NCBI RefSeq assembly: GCF_022376445.1
Contig: NW_025955006.1
Location: 1-64,000, forward strand
DNA length: 64,000 nt
Direction: 5' to 3'
Source of the DNA: Fomitopsis serialis
Taxonomy: Eukaryota; Basidiomycota; Agaricomycetes; Polyporales; Fomitopsidaceae
This document shows, in pieces, positions 36,140-48,525 of this stretch. A program made the translations under genes and the position numbers. The number at the start of each line of letters is the position of its first letter. The stretch's first letter is position 1. A model generated the notes under the pieces. The model ran no database searches. It had not been told where the DNA came from and saw only the letters and a program-made list of their open reading frames with translations.

Positions 36140-38980
36140 TGTGAAATTGAACGAGCGGAAGAAGTGCTGAGACGTTCTAGAATTTTACGCTGAAAGTATG
36201 ATTCCCGATGGTTCCCTGTCGATGGTTGATATCATTCTCGCGGACAACATGGGTTAATCGACTGAGTATTTCCTAACAATGACGCGAGATCTAACACTGC
36301 TGAAAGCTTGCCATTCACAACTCATGCATGTAGCCCTTTCGCGTCTCAATAAATGAACATTCGGGTCCCGCTGGAAGCTCGTGTCTGCAGTTACTGCTGT
36401 ATCCGTATGTCCGTCAGAGGGGACTGTCGCGCTCACCAATAATGAACAACGTCGTTTCCTAGTCATATCAGGCCCCGAGCAAGACGATAGTCATTGCACG
36501 TCCGAATGTCGAGCAGCGAGCTTCGTCGCGACAATCGCTGAGCATAATTCGTTTTCTGTTCCATTGCCCCGAGGCCGATGCTGCGATAACTGCGGAACTG
36601 ATCAGTCCGTACTGTACATGATGATTGAGTAGGAGTACATGTCCGACGCGACTGCGGATCAATTACCACATTTCAGTATACTCTGTGATTGTTTGCAAAG
36701 TCGGAGAACGGAAGCAAGTGCGTTCGAAAGACGACAAGGCTTCTAAGATGAGTACGAGGAGGTGGAGGTCCGAATGTCCAGCCTAGCTAGCCACAAGCGC
36801 GTTTCGCACGTGCCACCTACTAGTACTAACACGACCGAGGCGGCCGCAGTGCTGTCCTGTACTTTCTCCGATCCTTCATGTGTACTCGTCATGCTCGCTC
36901 GCTGCCAGTTAGCCTTGAATGTACCAGCAAATTCAGATTTCAGTACATCATCCCGCAGATGCGAACGCGGCGAGGCAAATAGTAATCACGGATGGAACTT
37001 ACGTGCGTCGTTGCTTTCTCGTGGTGGTCAACTTGTGGTCAATCCGTGTTTGGCATCACATAGGCTGCCACTTTACTCGCCCATCTTTTTGTGTAAGGAC
37101 ACAGATTTATACTGGCATAGCGAAGCTCAGGAGGGTGGCAAGGCGCTGGTCAACACAATGACGGTGTCTCCCGCATTTGCCTGCCAGTGTCGAGGACGGG
37201 AACGGACCCTTCACACGTTCGCGCGGTTCACGCCAGAATAATCGAATCTAACGATCCGCAGAGTAGTTTCAGTAGGAGGAAGACTGATGCAGGGTGCGTG
37301 TCCATATCCTCCAGCAATGCCGACTTACTTAGCTTGCATTCATCTAAGTGTTCCCAAAAGACGTCCTCGCAATCGATGGCGCTCCGTCTCAGGCATGCAG
37401 CATACGTTGACTGCATCGCGGCCTCGTACATTGCGATGGGTGCGTCCAGTGTGCTCGCCCCCGACTCGACGTCACCATCGCTTCTCCGTATCCGGGTCAT
37501 GCTCTTGCGAAGTCATCACCGTGCGGCGTGTTCTCGCTACCTCGACCCATCTCGGCATCGTGGGGCCCCCGCGTGCGATGCGGTTTTCAGGCCGGAGCGC
37601 GGCACAGGGCTCGTTCCCGCTTGGCCAGCGCATAAACGGCCAGTAGACGTACCCACTAGCTGGCGCAACACTGCTCACTTGAAAGCGTCTTATTGGTCCT
37701 GTTCATCGGGACAGCAATGCATTGTCACGTTGTCTAGTGGCTGGACGTATTAGCGACGCGCGTTGAGTATGGTCGCTGGCATTGAGACAAACGGTGACGT
37801 AGCATCTGCTCCCAGTTACTGCCACGACACACTTATTCTTCCTCATTGCAACTCGATATATATATGTGTGTTGTGACCTTTGCAAAACAGGCTATTTGGT
37901 TGTCCTCAAAGGCTTCCTTTCATCCATACTTACCGAAGGGGATATTCGGCAGCAAGCTGTGCTACGTATGGTCAATGAAATGCACCCTGGTGAGTCTGCG
38001 TTCATATACCTACGAGCTACCTGACATCTCGCTAGGTGTTGAACAATAGTGCGTGCTCGTGGCGGGCGAAGTGTTACTTACACTGACGTGTGTCCTTTAT
38101 TAGAGGTGTTGGATGCAGGTACCCTCGTCTTCAGCATGAATACTGCAGACGAATTCCGAGATACTAGGTACCTGCGTTGCTTGGTCGCGGAGGCTCGCAG
38201 ACGCACAATATGCTTCGACCCGACATCGATGATATGCCCGAAAGGCTATTGGTTCGCTTTGTAATAGGACTGCCGTGCGTCTCTCATGTCACTCTTATCG
38301 GGGACGCATGTGCGGCTCAGCCGTTGGCTTCATCGGAACTTCTGATTGTTGAGATTCCAGCATATCTTGGACCACACGACAAGCTTCTGCCACCGGCGTG
38401 GACGCCTGCCGAAAACTCTGCGCACATTGCTGCGTACTGTATGTCGTACTTTACATGGTTCACTCGGTTTGAATCCTCTCACAGTGGCCGGATAGATGAC
38501 TTGACGACTGTTTGTGGCATGGTCACGAAGGGGAGTCCGGACACATCTCGTCACAATATTCGGCAATGTTGCGCCCACGATGGCCGCTTTCATCTGACCT
38601 CGTGGGTGACGCATCCATGACAGCGCTACGGCATGAATGCGTCCGTGAACTCGTGTCACGGAAGCCAAGAGATACATCCACCGTCGAGCTTGCTCTGTAC
38701 TTCAGGGAATGACTGGACATGGTATCTCTCTGTGTACTCTTCATGACTGGAGAGGACGACTTACTCTTGTACAGGTTGTATGCATACAATGGGTGAGCCT
38801 TGGCATCATTTGCGTGGCACGTCCTCTCGGTAAATTCTATGTCCGACAGTGCCACTGCAGTTGATATGTGGAAGCTCACTATGTCCGCTGACCATGTTCC
38901 CAGGCAAACACTGCCATACAGAATGATTGCATATAACAAGTGACTGGGAGAGCTTGTTCGTGCTTCCCCGAACTCCCTGT
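36140..38980. other. No recognisable gene
   Basis: Open frames here (for example a 37,500-37,228 minus-strand frame with AMYEAAMQSTYAACL) match no family I know and lack splice-linked partners. Confidence 0.4.
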
Positions 38981-41900
38981 GCTGTTCTCAGTCATCACTG
39001 CTTGTTTGAAGGCATACAACATGGCAGACACCTCACATCTGAATACACATGAAGCATACTCAGCATTGAGACAGTAGGTCTTCCTGTTTAGATGTCATAT
39101 GTCAACATGGCATTACTGAATATTCTGTAGGAGATATCAGATGCTTGTGGTCAATCCACAGCTCAATGGGGTGGACAAAAGTGGTTGTGAGTCAATCAAC
39201 AGTGTTGTTGTCTATTGTGCTGAAAATCCAACAGTCTGGACTAACACACTGAACATGATACCTGCTGCTTTCCCTGTTCAAACTGGCCAAGAATCATCTT
39301 TACAGTCAGTGTCAAATATTGAGTTCTTTGCCTCTAGAGCCATGAGTTGGCTGGAGAAGGACCCAGTCGCTTTAATCTGGGGTCAATGCAGTACTTGTCT
39401 TGTCCATGCTTCTAAGATGTATCAGCCAGATAGTGGTAAAGCATACCACTTGAGTCAAGCAGCCTTTTGCAGCCTTGAGGAGTTCCAAATGACCAGAGTT
39501 ATCTCAACTCTCAACAAGGCCATCAGGCTCTATAGAACTGCTATGCCATTGTTTGGCAGAGAAAAAATTCCTGCTGCATGTCTCATGAGTATAGGGCATG
39601 CATATCAGTTAAGGTTCAATGTGTCAAGTACTTCCCTTGACTTGAAACAAGCTGTCTTCTTTAAGCAACAGGGTGTGAACTCTACTCATATCAATGATAG
39701 AAGTACTAGGTCAGCTAATCTGGCAAGCTTGGCTACTTCATATCAATCCTGCTTTGACAAGTCAGGAACTTTGTCAGACATTGACAGTGTCATTGCTTCA
39801 CTCAGAGAAGCCATAGAAGTATCTTCACAAGAGTCTGGCCTTCTGAATAATCTTGGTGGTGCATATCTTCATCGCTACCCAATTAGTCACATGCACTCAG
39901 ATCTCCAAGGTGCAGTTGAGTCATTGAGAAAAGGCATTGCAATTGCTCCCAAAGAATATACTCATCTCCATGATCTGTGGGCAAATCTTGCCAAAGCCTA
40001 TCAGGAACTGTTTGAAAGTACTCCCAATCAGATACATGGGCTGGAAGCTGTCAAGGCCTGTCAACAGGCACTTTCTATGGAGTATCCAGGAATATTTGGG
40101 TTTTTGGAAGACTTTGTGCTTGCTTCAATGGTGGATTCTGAGCAAGAGTCCAAATGGTTGCATATAAATGAATTTGTGAATGCACTTCAGGGAGCTTTGG
40201 ACACCACTACTGTGTCTAATACTCCTCACCTCTGGTTTTTGGGCAAGATATTTTTGAAGCTCTACAGCCTTGAGGGAGATTTGGCCTATATTATGATGGC
40301 TATCCCAATTCTCAAGACAATGTGTGGACTGTCTACATCAGATGATAGGGCAGGCATTCTTGTCAACCTAGCATATGCCCACCAAGCTTTGTTTCTCCAA
40401 TTGCATGAGCTTTCAGACATTGAAGAAGCTATCACACTGCTTTTGGAGGCCTCTCAATCTCCACAGGACAGATTTCACAGCTTGCACAATCTAGGGAATG
40501 CTTATAGTGCTCGCTATCAGTTGTTGAAGACACAGTCAGATATAGAAGCTGCTATCATCACACTCAAAGAAGCTGTTGATCTGATACCACCTTCTCATCC
40601 AGAAAGAGCTCTTTGCCTGGACAATCTGGGTGCTGTATACATGGTTCAGTTCAATAGTGACAAGAGGAAACACATCATAGACCAGGCAATACTCATTAAA
40701 GAACAAGCACTAGCAGTTCCCTCAATCACAGAATCCAGGAGACATGATATTACATGTTCTCTTGGATATGCATACACATCTCGCTTTGAGACATTTCAGG
40801 ATCCTTCTGATATATCTAAATCCATAGCACTGCAGGAAGCTGTAGTTGATCACTTGCCAGATGTAAATATGTGGAAGCCTGGCTGGTTGAATAACCTGGG
40901 CAACTCTTATCACCTTAGGTTTAAGCTCAATGATGAGCCATCTGATATGGTCCAGGCAATCAAGAGGCTTGAGCAATCAATAAAACTGACACCTAAGGAC
41001 CATGCACACTTGGCACATAGGCTCATAAATCTAGGTCAGAGATACATCCACAGAGACTGGATGGGAGCCACAGATATGATACCTTCTGCTTTGGACAATG
41101 CAATGGAGAAGGCCATCCAATCTTTCAGACAGGCAACATACTGTCATGCAGCAACATCCAGTGTCAGGATGCATGCAGCTCAGCAATGGGGTCGTTTTAC
41201 AGTCCTGCAAGGACCAGATTCATACCCTCAGGCTGTCCAAGCATATACAGAAGTATTCAATCTACTGCCCAGTGTTGTATGGTTGGGACATACCATTGAC
41301 AAGCAATATGATGAGTTGGCACAGTATAATGGCATAGCTGGGGAAGCTGCAATGGTTGCCATTGTCATGAGAAACCTTGCTCAAGCAATTGAGTGGCTTG
41401 AACAGGGAAGATCAATTGTGTGGAACAAGCTATTGCAGCTAAGATCTCCTCTGGATGATCTATACAAGGCAGATGAGCACCTGGCCAATGAGCTCAGGAT
41501 GGTTGCTAAGCAATTGGAGCATGCTAGTCTCACAAGAAATGATTCACATGGGGTACAAGTGAGAGATGTTCAGATTGAGAAAGCAGCACAATCTCACAGG
41601 AAGCTGGCTGCAAAGTGGGACACACTTTTGAAGCATGCACAAGGATTGCCTGGTTTCAAACACTTTCTGAAACCAATGCCCTTCACTGAATTGTTGAGTG
41701 TGTCTGAGCAGTGCCCAGTGATCATGCTCTCAATGATGACTAAAGGCACAGTATCTGTATGTGATGCTCTGGTGCTCATGCCTGGTAGTAAAGATGTGAA
41801 GCATGTGTCACTCACAACAATGACACTAGGCATCCTTGATGATCTCTGCCTGTCCATGAGGAATGTATCTAAGGGATGTGCAGCCCGGGGATTAGTAGAA

Positions 41901-43160
41901 GCAACCACAGAGCAGAGATTTGCATTTCTGAGTCCTGTTGATTCTTCTCAGAACCAGACATTCTATGATATTCTCAAGGTTCTCTGGACTCATGTTGTGT
42001 CACCAATCCTGCAAGCACTTGCTGTTCCAGTAAGTACTCCTGTGGCTTGCTGATATATACAACAATGATTAACTGATCACTTGCACTTCCATAGGTTTCA
42101 CTTCAGAGCCAATTGCCCCATTTTTGGTGGTGCCTTAGTGGCCCTCTTGCATTCCTCCCCATTCATGCTGCAGGGGATTACTCTCAAAGTGAACCAGGCC
42201 ATAAGATCTCTGACTATGTTGTCTCATCATATACACCTACTCTGTCAGCATTGCTCATGACCAGGCAGAAGAAAGTCAGCCAGAATCCACACTTGTTGGG
42301 TATTTGCCAGCCTCAGAATCCTAGAGCACTTCCAATCCCATATGTCAAAGATGAATGGACTGGCATCCAGAACTTGGCTGAGGCTAATAGCATGGGCTGC
42401 TCTAGCCTAGAAAATGCTGAAGCTACTGTTGACAAGACTCTTGCTGAGCTTTCCTTAGCTAACTGGGTCCATTTTGCATGCCATGCATCACAGGACAATG
42501 AGAAGGCCACTGACAGTGCATTCATTCTACATGATGACAACCTGAAGCTCATAAGGTTGATGCAAGTGGAGCTGCCTCATGCTGACTTTGCATACTTGTC
42601 AGCTTGCCAAACTGCAACTGGAGATCCCAAGCTGTCAGGACAAGCTGTCCATCTAGCTGCAGGGATGCTCTATGCTGGGTTCAGGAGTGTCATTGCCACT
42701 ATGTGGTCCATAAATGACTGTGATGGTCCTGAGGTTGCCAAAGAGGTCTACTCTCACTTGCTAGCAACCAAGGACAGTACCCAGGCTGCATATGCCCTTC
42801 ATCATGCTGTACAGAAGCTGAGGATGAAGCCAGAGTACAACAATCTCAAGGATTCTTCATTCTTGGCTTGGGTTCCATTCATACATCTTGGCTGTTGAGA
42901 TACTTGTGTTTCCATATGTTGGTTGATTTGTTATATAGCAGTTCTTACCATGTATGCATGCCATTTCCTCTTTCCTATTTGTATTGCTACAGAAGATGCT
43001 GTTCTTCGCTGATATGATCAGATGCTATGTCTGTTGTACAGTAGTTTGCCATACCTTGCACTCTGTCTTGTCTATTTGTCCTGTTGTTTCTTGTGTGCCA
43101 CTTACCTGCTGGATTGAATGATGTTTCCTGTAGTTTCAATGAGAACATGATCATGAGTTT
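38980..43160. other. Sharply bounded CpG-depleted block
   Basis: Between about 39,000 and 43,000 I count by eye only about seven CpG dinucleotides, six of them in the 3.9-kb gene body; flanking DNA has several per 60-base line. Arginine is encoded by AGA/AGG and Ser, Pro, Thr and Ala codons ending in CG are almost absent. Loss of CpG is what long cytosine methylation causes, yet the gene inside is fully open. Confidence 0.85.
39021..42898 (+). CDS. TPR-CHAT protein
   Basis: An intact protein of about 1,251 residues. Proposed exons: 39021-39073, 39131-42029 and 42095-42898, with introns of 57 and 65 nt that keep frame. Residues about 130-800 carry many TPR-like helical repeats (LGNAYSARYQL, LDNLGAVYMVQF, LNNLGNSYHLRF, LINLGQRYIHRD). 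The C-terminal CHAT domain (caspase HetF-associated with TPRs) holds the catalytic pair in WVHFACHAS and AYLSACQTATGD, then AGMLYAGFRSVIATMW. CHAT is a caspase-fold (clan CD) peptidase; bacterial TPR-CHAT acts in gasdermin and CRISPR-linked defence, and basidiomycetes have expanded families of unknown role. The start at 39,021 is chosen because exon 1 (MADTSHLNTHEAYSALRQ) joins in phase. Confidence 0.9.
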
Positions 43161-43570
43161 CGTCATCACGGACTTACAGTAGGTCTACACATCCAGTCTG
43201 TCACTGTTCTCGTACCCTGACCATTTGCCCAGTCCGTCCTTGATATCGAGCAAATGTGTACCATAGAATATATGGGCAGTCGGCTTGACCTAGGAGCAAC
43301 GGTACGCCCCAGCATTTACCGTCAATCGATGTGTCCCGTGCAATGCTCTGTACGTAGGGACGGACGAGACGCACCTTATCCCATTCGCAAATCCGTCCGC
43401 TGGGCGAACGTGCGAGGTGGACACCTAGTCAAAGTTATTGATCAGTCAGTTCGCTCGTGAATACGTCCTACAAATGTGCGTCGGGCATGCGAGGGCTCAA
43501 CACGGCAATCGTGCTTGAGCGAAGGTGTACAGAACAGCGGCGCGGGAGCAAAAGCCACACGGGAACTGTT

Positions 43571-44650
43571 TCACGCACCCCAAACGGACGTCGTTCCCGT
43601 CAGGCTGTTCATTGATGCCACACACGTCCCGCACGTCGCGCAGCGTAGGCGTGTCTTGTGCGGTTTCAATGGTGTGTTATATGCGCGCAGTACGTGCGGC
43701 AGCGAGACGAGTTCGATTTGCGAAGCGGGGATGGTTGACGACGAAGTGTGAACGGTCGCGGCGGATGACGGCAGTGCGAATGCGACGGCAGAAGAGCGCA
43801 GATGGATGGTATGGATGAACGGGCAGCCTGTCAAGAAATCGTTAGCGATCTCTCAGAGAGGTGCAGACATGGTACACGGCCTCCACGGCGGGAACAGATA
43901 CGCTGTACTCGATCGGCACTCACCAGTAAGCTTTTGGCACTGTGTGCAGTGACAGTACGCCGTCCTGAGGACGTCGGTCGCAGAGAATGTATAAGAGATC
44001 TGCCCGCAGAAACAACCACCACTCAGCTGTTCCCCAGCCGCCTCGTCCGACGCGTCTTCGCTCGCGGCGTCGCTTGTCTCATCCGCGTCTCCTCCCTGCA
44101 CGCTGCACGAGCCCGGTGCACCGACGTCCTCTGGGACCCTGTCGCGGTACTTCCTCAGTCCGTCCCTGATGTCCAGCATCCGTTCTCCGTAGTGGTAGTG
44201 CAAGACCGGACTTATCTTCTCCCACATCGCTATCCTCCCCGCGCTCTCTTCACCCGCGACTGGTATCCGCGTCAAAGTTCCGCCCCACACAGCGGTATGT
44301 CCCTCTTTCTTGTTCACAGATCCGACCCCGACGCCGCAGATGTTGCATCTGTAGCGAGTCTCGTGTGGGTGCGATGCTGGCGTATACGTGTGCAATGCAG
44401 AGTCCGGAGTAGCGCAGAAAGCGACGGATTCTAGCGGGAAATGGACAGTCGGTACGAATGGTCCGCCTATGATATGGAAGTGAATTGAGGTGGTATACAA
44501 TAGAAGATGATTGGCGGTGCACATACCTGTTAACCGTTGGCACTTCGTACAGTGACAGTAGCCGGTGGATGTTGGGATAGACGTAGCGATGTAGGTGAGC
44601 GCGCCACAGTGGCAGCTACCGCACAACCCGGTCTGTTCTAGTGTTTGCAT
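43571..44650 (-). CDS. Tandem CENP-V/GFA-domain protein
   Basis: A 307-residue protein in three exons (44650-44527, 44466-43924, 43827-43571; phase-1 introns of 60 and 96 nt). Two glutathione-dependent formaldehyde-activating (CENP-V/GFA) domains lie in tandem, each with its zinc-binding cysteines: GSCHCGAL, YCHCTKCQRLTG and CNICG in the first; GGCFCGQI, YCHCTQCQKLTG and CATCG in the second. An acidic linker (DADETSDAASEDASDEA) joins them. The second domain ends right after SVWGA, so its usual C-terminal helix is missing. The family binds glutathione adducts or acts as S-lyase; the substrate is unknown. Confidence 0.88.
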
Positions 44651-45314
44651 TGCTGCGACAACGAATAGCTTTGTCTTTGTCTTATGTAGGCAGAGGTTCT
44701 TTGAATCGCGTTCATTACTAGTTCATTACAGCGAGATGAGCGCAAGATGAGTGGAAAGAACCGAGGGAGTGTAGTGCTTAGGCGCCAGACCGCCGCCGCG
44801 TCGTGCAACTTGAAGCCTGCCAAGCGCAATTTCATATGTAACTATGCAGCTGGTCTGACCAGCCTACATGGTCCCAATCAATCAGGTAGCTCTCGACGTA
44901 TATGAAGGTATCGTTAAATGGGCGCACTCAAAAACAAAGTTCGCGAGTATGAAGGAATGCGGTGTATGTCCTAGTAGTACTAGTATGAGGCAAGGCTGGA
45001 GGGATAGCGAGTCCTCAAGCTCTTGACGAAGCTGATCGTGGGAGGTATGAGGAGTGGCTCGCACTTAGCATATCACCCATACCTGCGTCCAGTGCAGAAC
45101 ATGTTGTCGTTTGATAGTGACTTCCCGTTCCGAGTCGGCGGTGCATTGATCGAGCAAGGGCAGCAAATATACCCAGCATACTGCGTATGGCACACGGAGC
45201 GAGCACTGGGTATCATGTTACCTCGAGAGCGATGCAATGAAGCGATGTGACATCTACGAACCCAAGAACCGACACACACGCATCTAGGGCATCAAGTTCA
45301 GATTCAGCCGACCT

Positions 45315-46719
45315 TCACCGCTGAAGCGCGAAGGCCGTCCACTGAAACCCGATTGAGCGCTCACTCCTGCACGAACACAAATGACGACTCACCGCATCCG
45401 ACGTCGGCGCGTCCACGAACGACACCTCCGAGCTCTCCGCATCGTCGCCATCGAACTGCCTGATGGCCGTGCCCTGCACGCGCAGCTGGAACTTCTCCTT
45501 GCCCTCCACGTCAGCGTAGTCCTTCGGGATCTTGATCTGGATCGTCTCCTCGCCCTGCCTCGACGGCTTCCCGCCGACGAGCTCGAACAGACAGTCGTCC
45601 CGGATCTTCTCCCTGAGCACGACCTCGCGCTTTCCGATGTTGAACGCGGCGTGCCGCATGCCAGAGGGGGTGCTGACGGCCATGACGTGCATCGGCACGC
45701 CGCCGGACTGCGCGGGCAGGAGGTCGACCGGAGTCCCGGAGCGCAGGTGCACGCGCGCGAAGGGGAGGGTGGATGGGAAGCTCAAGAATAGCCCCCCCAG
45801 GGGGAGGTCTTTGACCTGCCGCGGCGTCCCGTGCGCGCGGAGCTGCACTCCGAAGGAGGCTCCCTTCGTGAAGCCGTACACTTCGCGCATGAGGTCGGCG
45901 GTGATGCGCGAGCCACGGCTGCCCGCACCCTTGTATTTCGGGCCGTAGTTACTGTGTGAGCGAGACAACGTTAGCACGAGCTCCGGGTCCAGAAAGTGTG
46001 ACGAAAAACCGATGCACGCACTGTATGGCGATCGCGGTGGGGAAGGTGCGGTACGGTATCCATACGACGCTCCCGCTGATGCCTCTCTCTGTCATGGCTT
46101 TGTACTCGACTTGCGTTGGGTACGCCGCGATGATGGTGCCGGTGGAGACCCTCGGCTCACCGCGCGGGGAGACGTCGCGATAGCCGCTAATGCTCGCCTG
46201 GCCTTGCAGCGAGTCCGCGTGGCCAAGGCGCAGGCTGAAGCGGAAGCCAAAGCTGGCTTCCATCATGTCCTTCTGCGCCTGTGTCGTGCTTGGGTCGCGG
46301 TAGCGCGCGGGGAAGAGATTGGGCAGACCGCGCGGGTAGAGGACCACACCCCAGTCATTCGGATCGTTCTCTACGGGTTTGGCCTTGAATGACTTGCAGA
46401 TATAGTACTTGTCCGCGGGGACGACGTAGTCGTCTACAGCGTTGAGCGCACGGACGGTGATGTCCCGCGACTCCTCCTTGTCAGGTCCGATGAGATTGTG
46501 ACCGGCGGTGAGGATGACGTGGTAGTCGGGTACGCCAGGGATGTTCACGAAGAAACCGTTGCCGAGGAATGTATCGGTACCCCTCTTGAATGCCATCTGC
46601 ACAACCCATTCGGTAGGTAGTGTTGCGAATGTGAGGCCGGTGGGTTTGACTCTATCCGGCTGCTCGCCTGTCCAGGAGGGGTGCTGCAAGTCGTCGGGGA
46701 CGTAAAATTTCCTGACCAT
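45315..46719 (-). CDS. Trypsin-fold serine protease, no signal peptide
   Basis: About 427 residues in three exons (46719-46022, 45951-45393, 45341-45315; introns 70 and 51 nt). The catalytic triad motifs are visible in order: ILTAGHNL (His), NDWGVVLY (Asp) and ERGISGSVVWI (Ser). A second part of about 190 residues follows (QLRAHGTPRQVKD, IGKREVVLREK, IQIKIPKDYAD), probably an additional beta domain; the last exon adds WTAFALQR. There is no signal peptide, so it probably acts inside the cell. Intracellular trypsin-like domains of this type occur as effector or partner domains in fungal and bacterial immune proteins. The ATG at 46,719 (MVRKFYVPDD) is the first in frame. Confidence 0.75.
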
Positions 46720-47360
46720 GGTTGACTCGAAGGCGTATCGATCCAATGGACACGTAGCAGTTGAAGAGAGACGTTCAGAGTAAGTTATCGAGGCTGCCAA
46801 CGGCGAGGAGAGTTACTGCACGCTGAGGGACTCCCGAACTGGCAGTCAGTGAACGGCCCTTAGGTAGTAGAACAAGAGATCAGACTTCCGCGGCTCCGAG
46901 TCCTCCTTGGGGAAATATGCCAACGGCAGCAATGGTTCCGTACAAAATGCCGCGGGTGTCCGTGTAGGAGCTAGTAAGTATGTAGTTCGCACTAGTCTCC
47001 TTCTTTGACTGAGTGGCCTATGTAGGGCTGTCTGATGAGCACCGCGCAGTTCAGGCATGGCTTACTATTCCCTTCAAGCTGCCATCCGGCCTATTGAAAT
47101 CAGCTGAGGTCTCCTGCTGGGCCCGGCATCGTGTCATTGTGTTCATCGAGAATGGAAGGATACACTTACGTCAAATGCACAGCGTGCCTCTGCACCAGCT
47201 GCCAGCACCTGGATTCAAGCATTCCCGCTCGTCTTCTGAGACGTTTTTGAGTTTTGAGCCGCGGATGTTCGAGGCGTCCCGGTACATACGGATTGGGATA
47301 GAACGGCTTGATCAACAGGCACAACAGATCGGTATCTTGCCCGGAAGTTCCCGATTTCGC

Positions 47361-47448
47361 CTTTCCGGCGGAAAGTGATCGAGATCTGAAGAAGCAGCGC
47401 TTTCCCACAAGAACTTATGTAATGAACCCGTAACGCGCAATGAACGGC
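47361..47448. repeat. Dispersed repeat, copy 1
   Basis: AAAGTGATCGAGATCTGAAG, then AAGCAGCGCTTTCCCAC and, a little later, AATGAACGGCGT. The same order of words occurs at 50,091-50,155. Probably remnants of one transposable sequence. Confidence 0.5.
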
Positions 47449-48077
47449 GTGTCACTGTCAGTGCAGGAGATGAAAGGCGCTTTCAAGTTCGACACACTCC
47501 GCCGTGACATTGGCAAGGTTCAGGCTGTCAATCAATCCCATACACCCAACACTAGGCCGCGCATATGCGCATCGATGACTCCGAATCAGAGGAAGTGCTG
47601 GAACTATCGAAATCTTGGATGCATTCGCGCGGGACAGGAGATGCCTCAGGCTGCAGGTATTGGCGAAGGCATAGCTAACGGTCTTTGAATCAACGGTGAG
47701 TGTCAGAAGGGACCAGTTGTCATCTGCGCAACATCTTACAGCGTGTACGTTAAAGTTGAGGTATTACCTGGGGCTAGCGTAGAGGATTTGCCAGTAAGCT
47801 GCGCCATCAACATGACCAGCGTGGTCCAAGGAAGCTTGAACGGAATTCAAGTATCTTCGGCGCGTCACTGGTCGGGTTCGTATACGCGATGGTCAACACG
47901 CTGGCTGTCCTAGTCATGAATGTCATGGAAGATCGCCTTGGTGACATACCGCTGGACACTAGTACTTACTGTCTCCGTCGGAGGCATATGGCACTGATTC
48001 GTAAAGGCTGCTGCCACAGCGAGATTAATGCGACAGCCATTACTACGAAGGAGGCAACTCAGCCAAATATTCCCGAC

Positions 48078-48260
48078 ATGTCCAAAACGAAGGACATTGC
48101 TCGCGGTCTCGCCACCAACGGCGCGGCGACTCGCGCTGACTATGGTGGCTGCTTAGGCTTTAACCTGCTCATCACCGACAATGGTAAACTGGTTGCCAAG
48201 TGCTGGATCAGCAAAGCATTTAGCGGGATGGCAACTACGTGTCGAATACCCGTAAGTCGA
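48078..48260 (+). pseudogene. Broken copy of the neighbouring propeller-like gene
   Basis: MSKTKDIARGLATNGAA followed by LLITDNGKLVAKCW and KAFSG matches the N-terminus of the intact gene at 49,320 (MSQVKDIARGLSANGAG, LLYTDSGKLVVKLW, EAFGD) for about 55 residues and then stops resembling it. It lies in the opposite orientation, 0.3 kb from the intact gene's 3' end. Confidence 0.75.
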
Positions 48261-48525
48261 TTCAACCAGTCTATGCTGACCACTGCATGCACATCTCTAA
48301 GTAGGAGCACAGACGAGATATCATTGAGGTGTTTCAGACAACGAGATAGCTAAACAACATGAAGAAATCCGGCGTAACGAAGCCCGTGTTGCCGTGACAC
48401 TGTGAACAAACAAATCGGGTCAGTGAGTTGTTCTCTGAATTCGGAAGAAAAGTGGTGCATGACATACATTGTCTCCAGAACTTGAACCCAGATCACAACA
48501 CATCCACAATGTGCGCGCAGTAGCA

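Noticed and set aside
39141..42053. TPR-CHAT gene read as two genes
   Set aside because: The 65-nt intron at 42,030-42,094 has GTAAGT and ATAG ends and keeps frame, so the TPR and CHAT parts are one protein.
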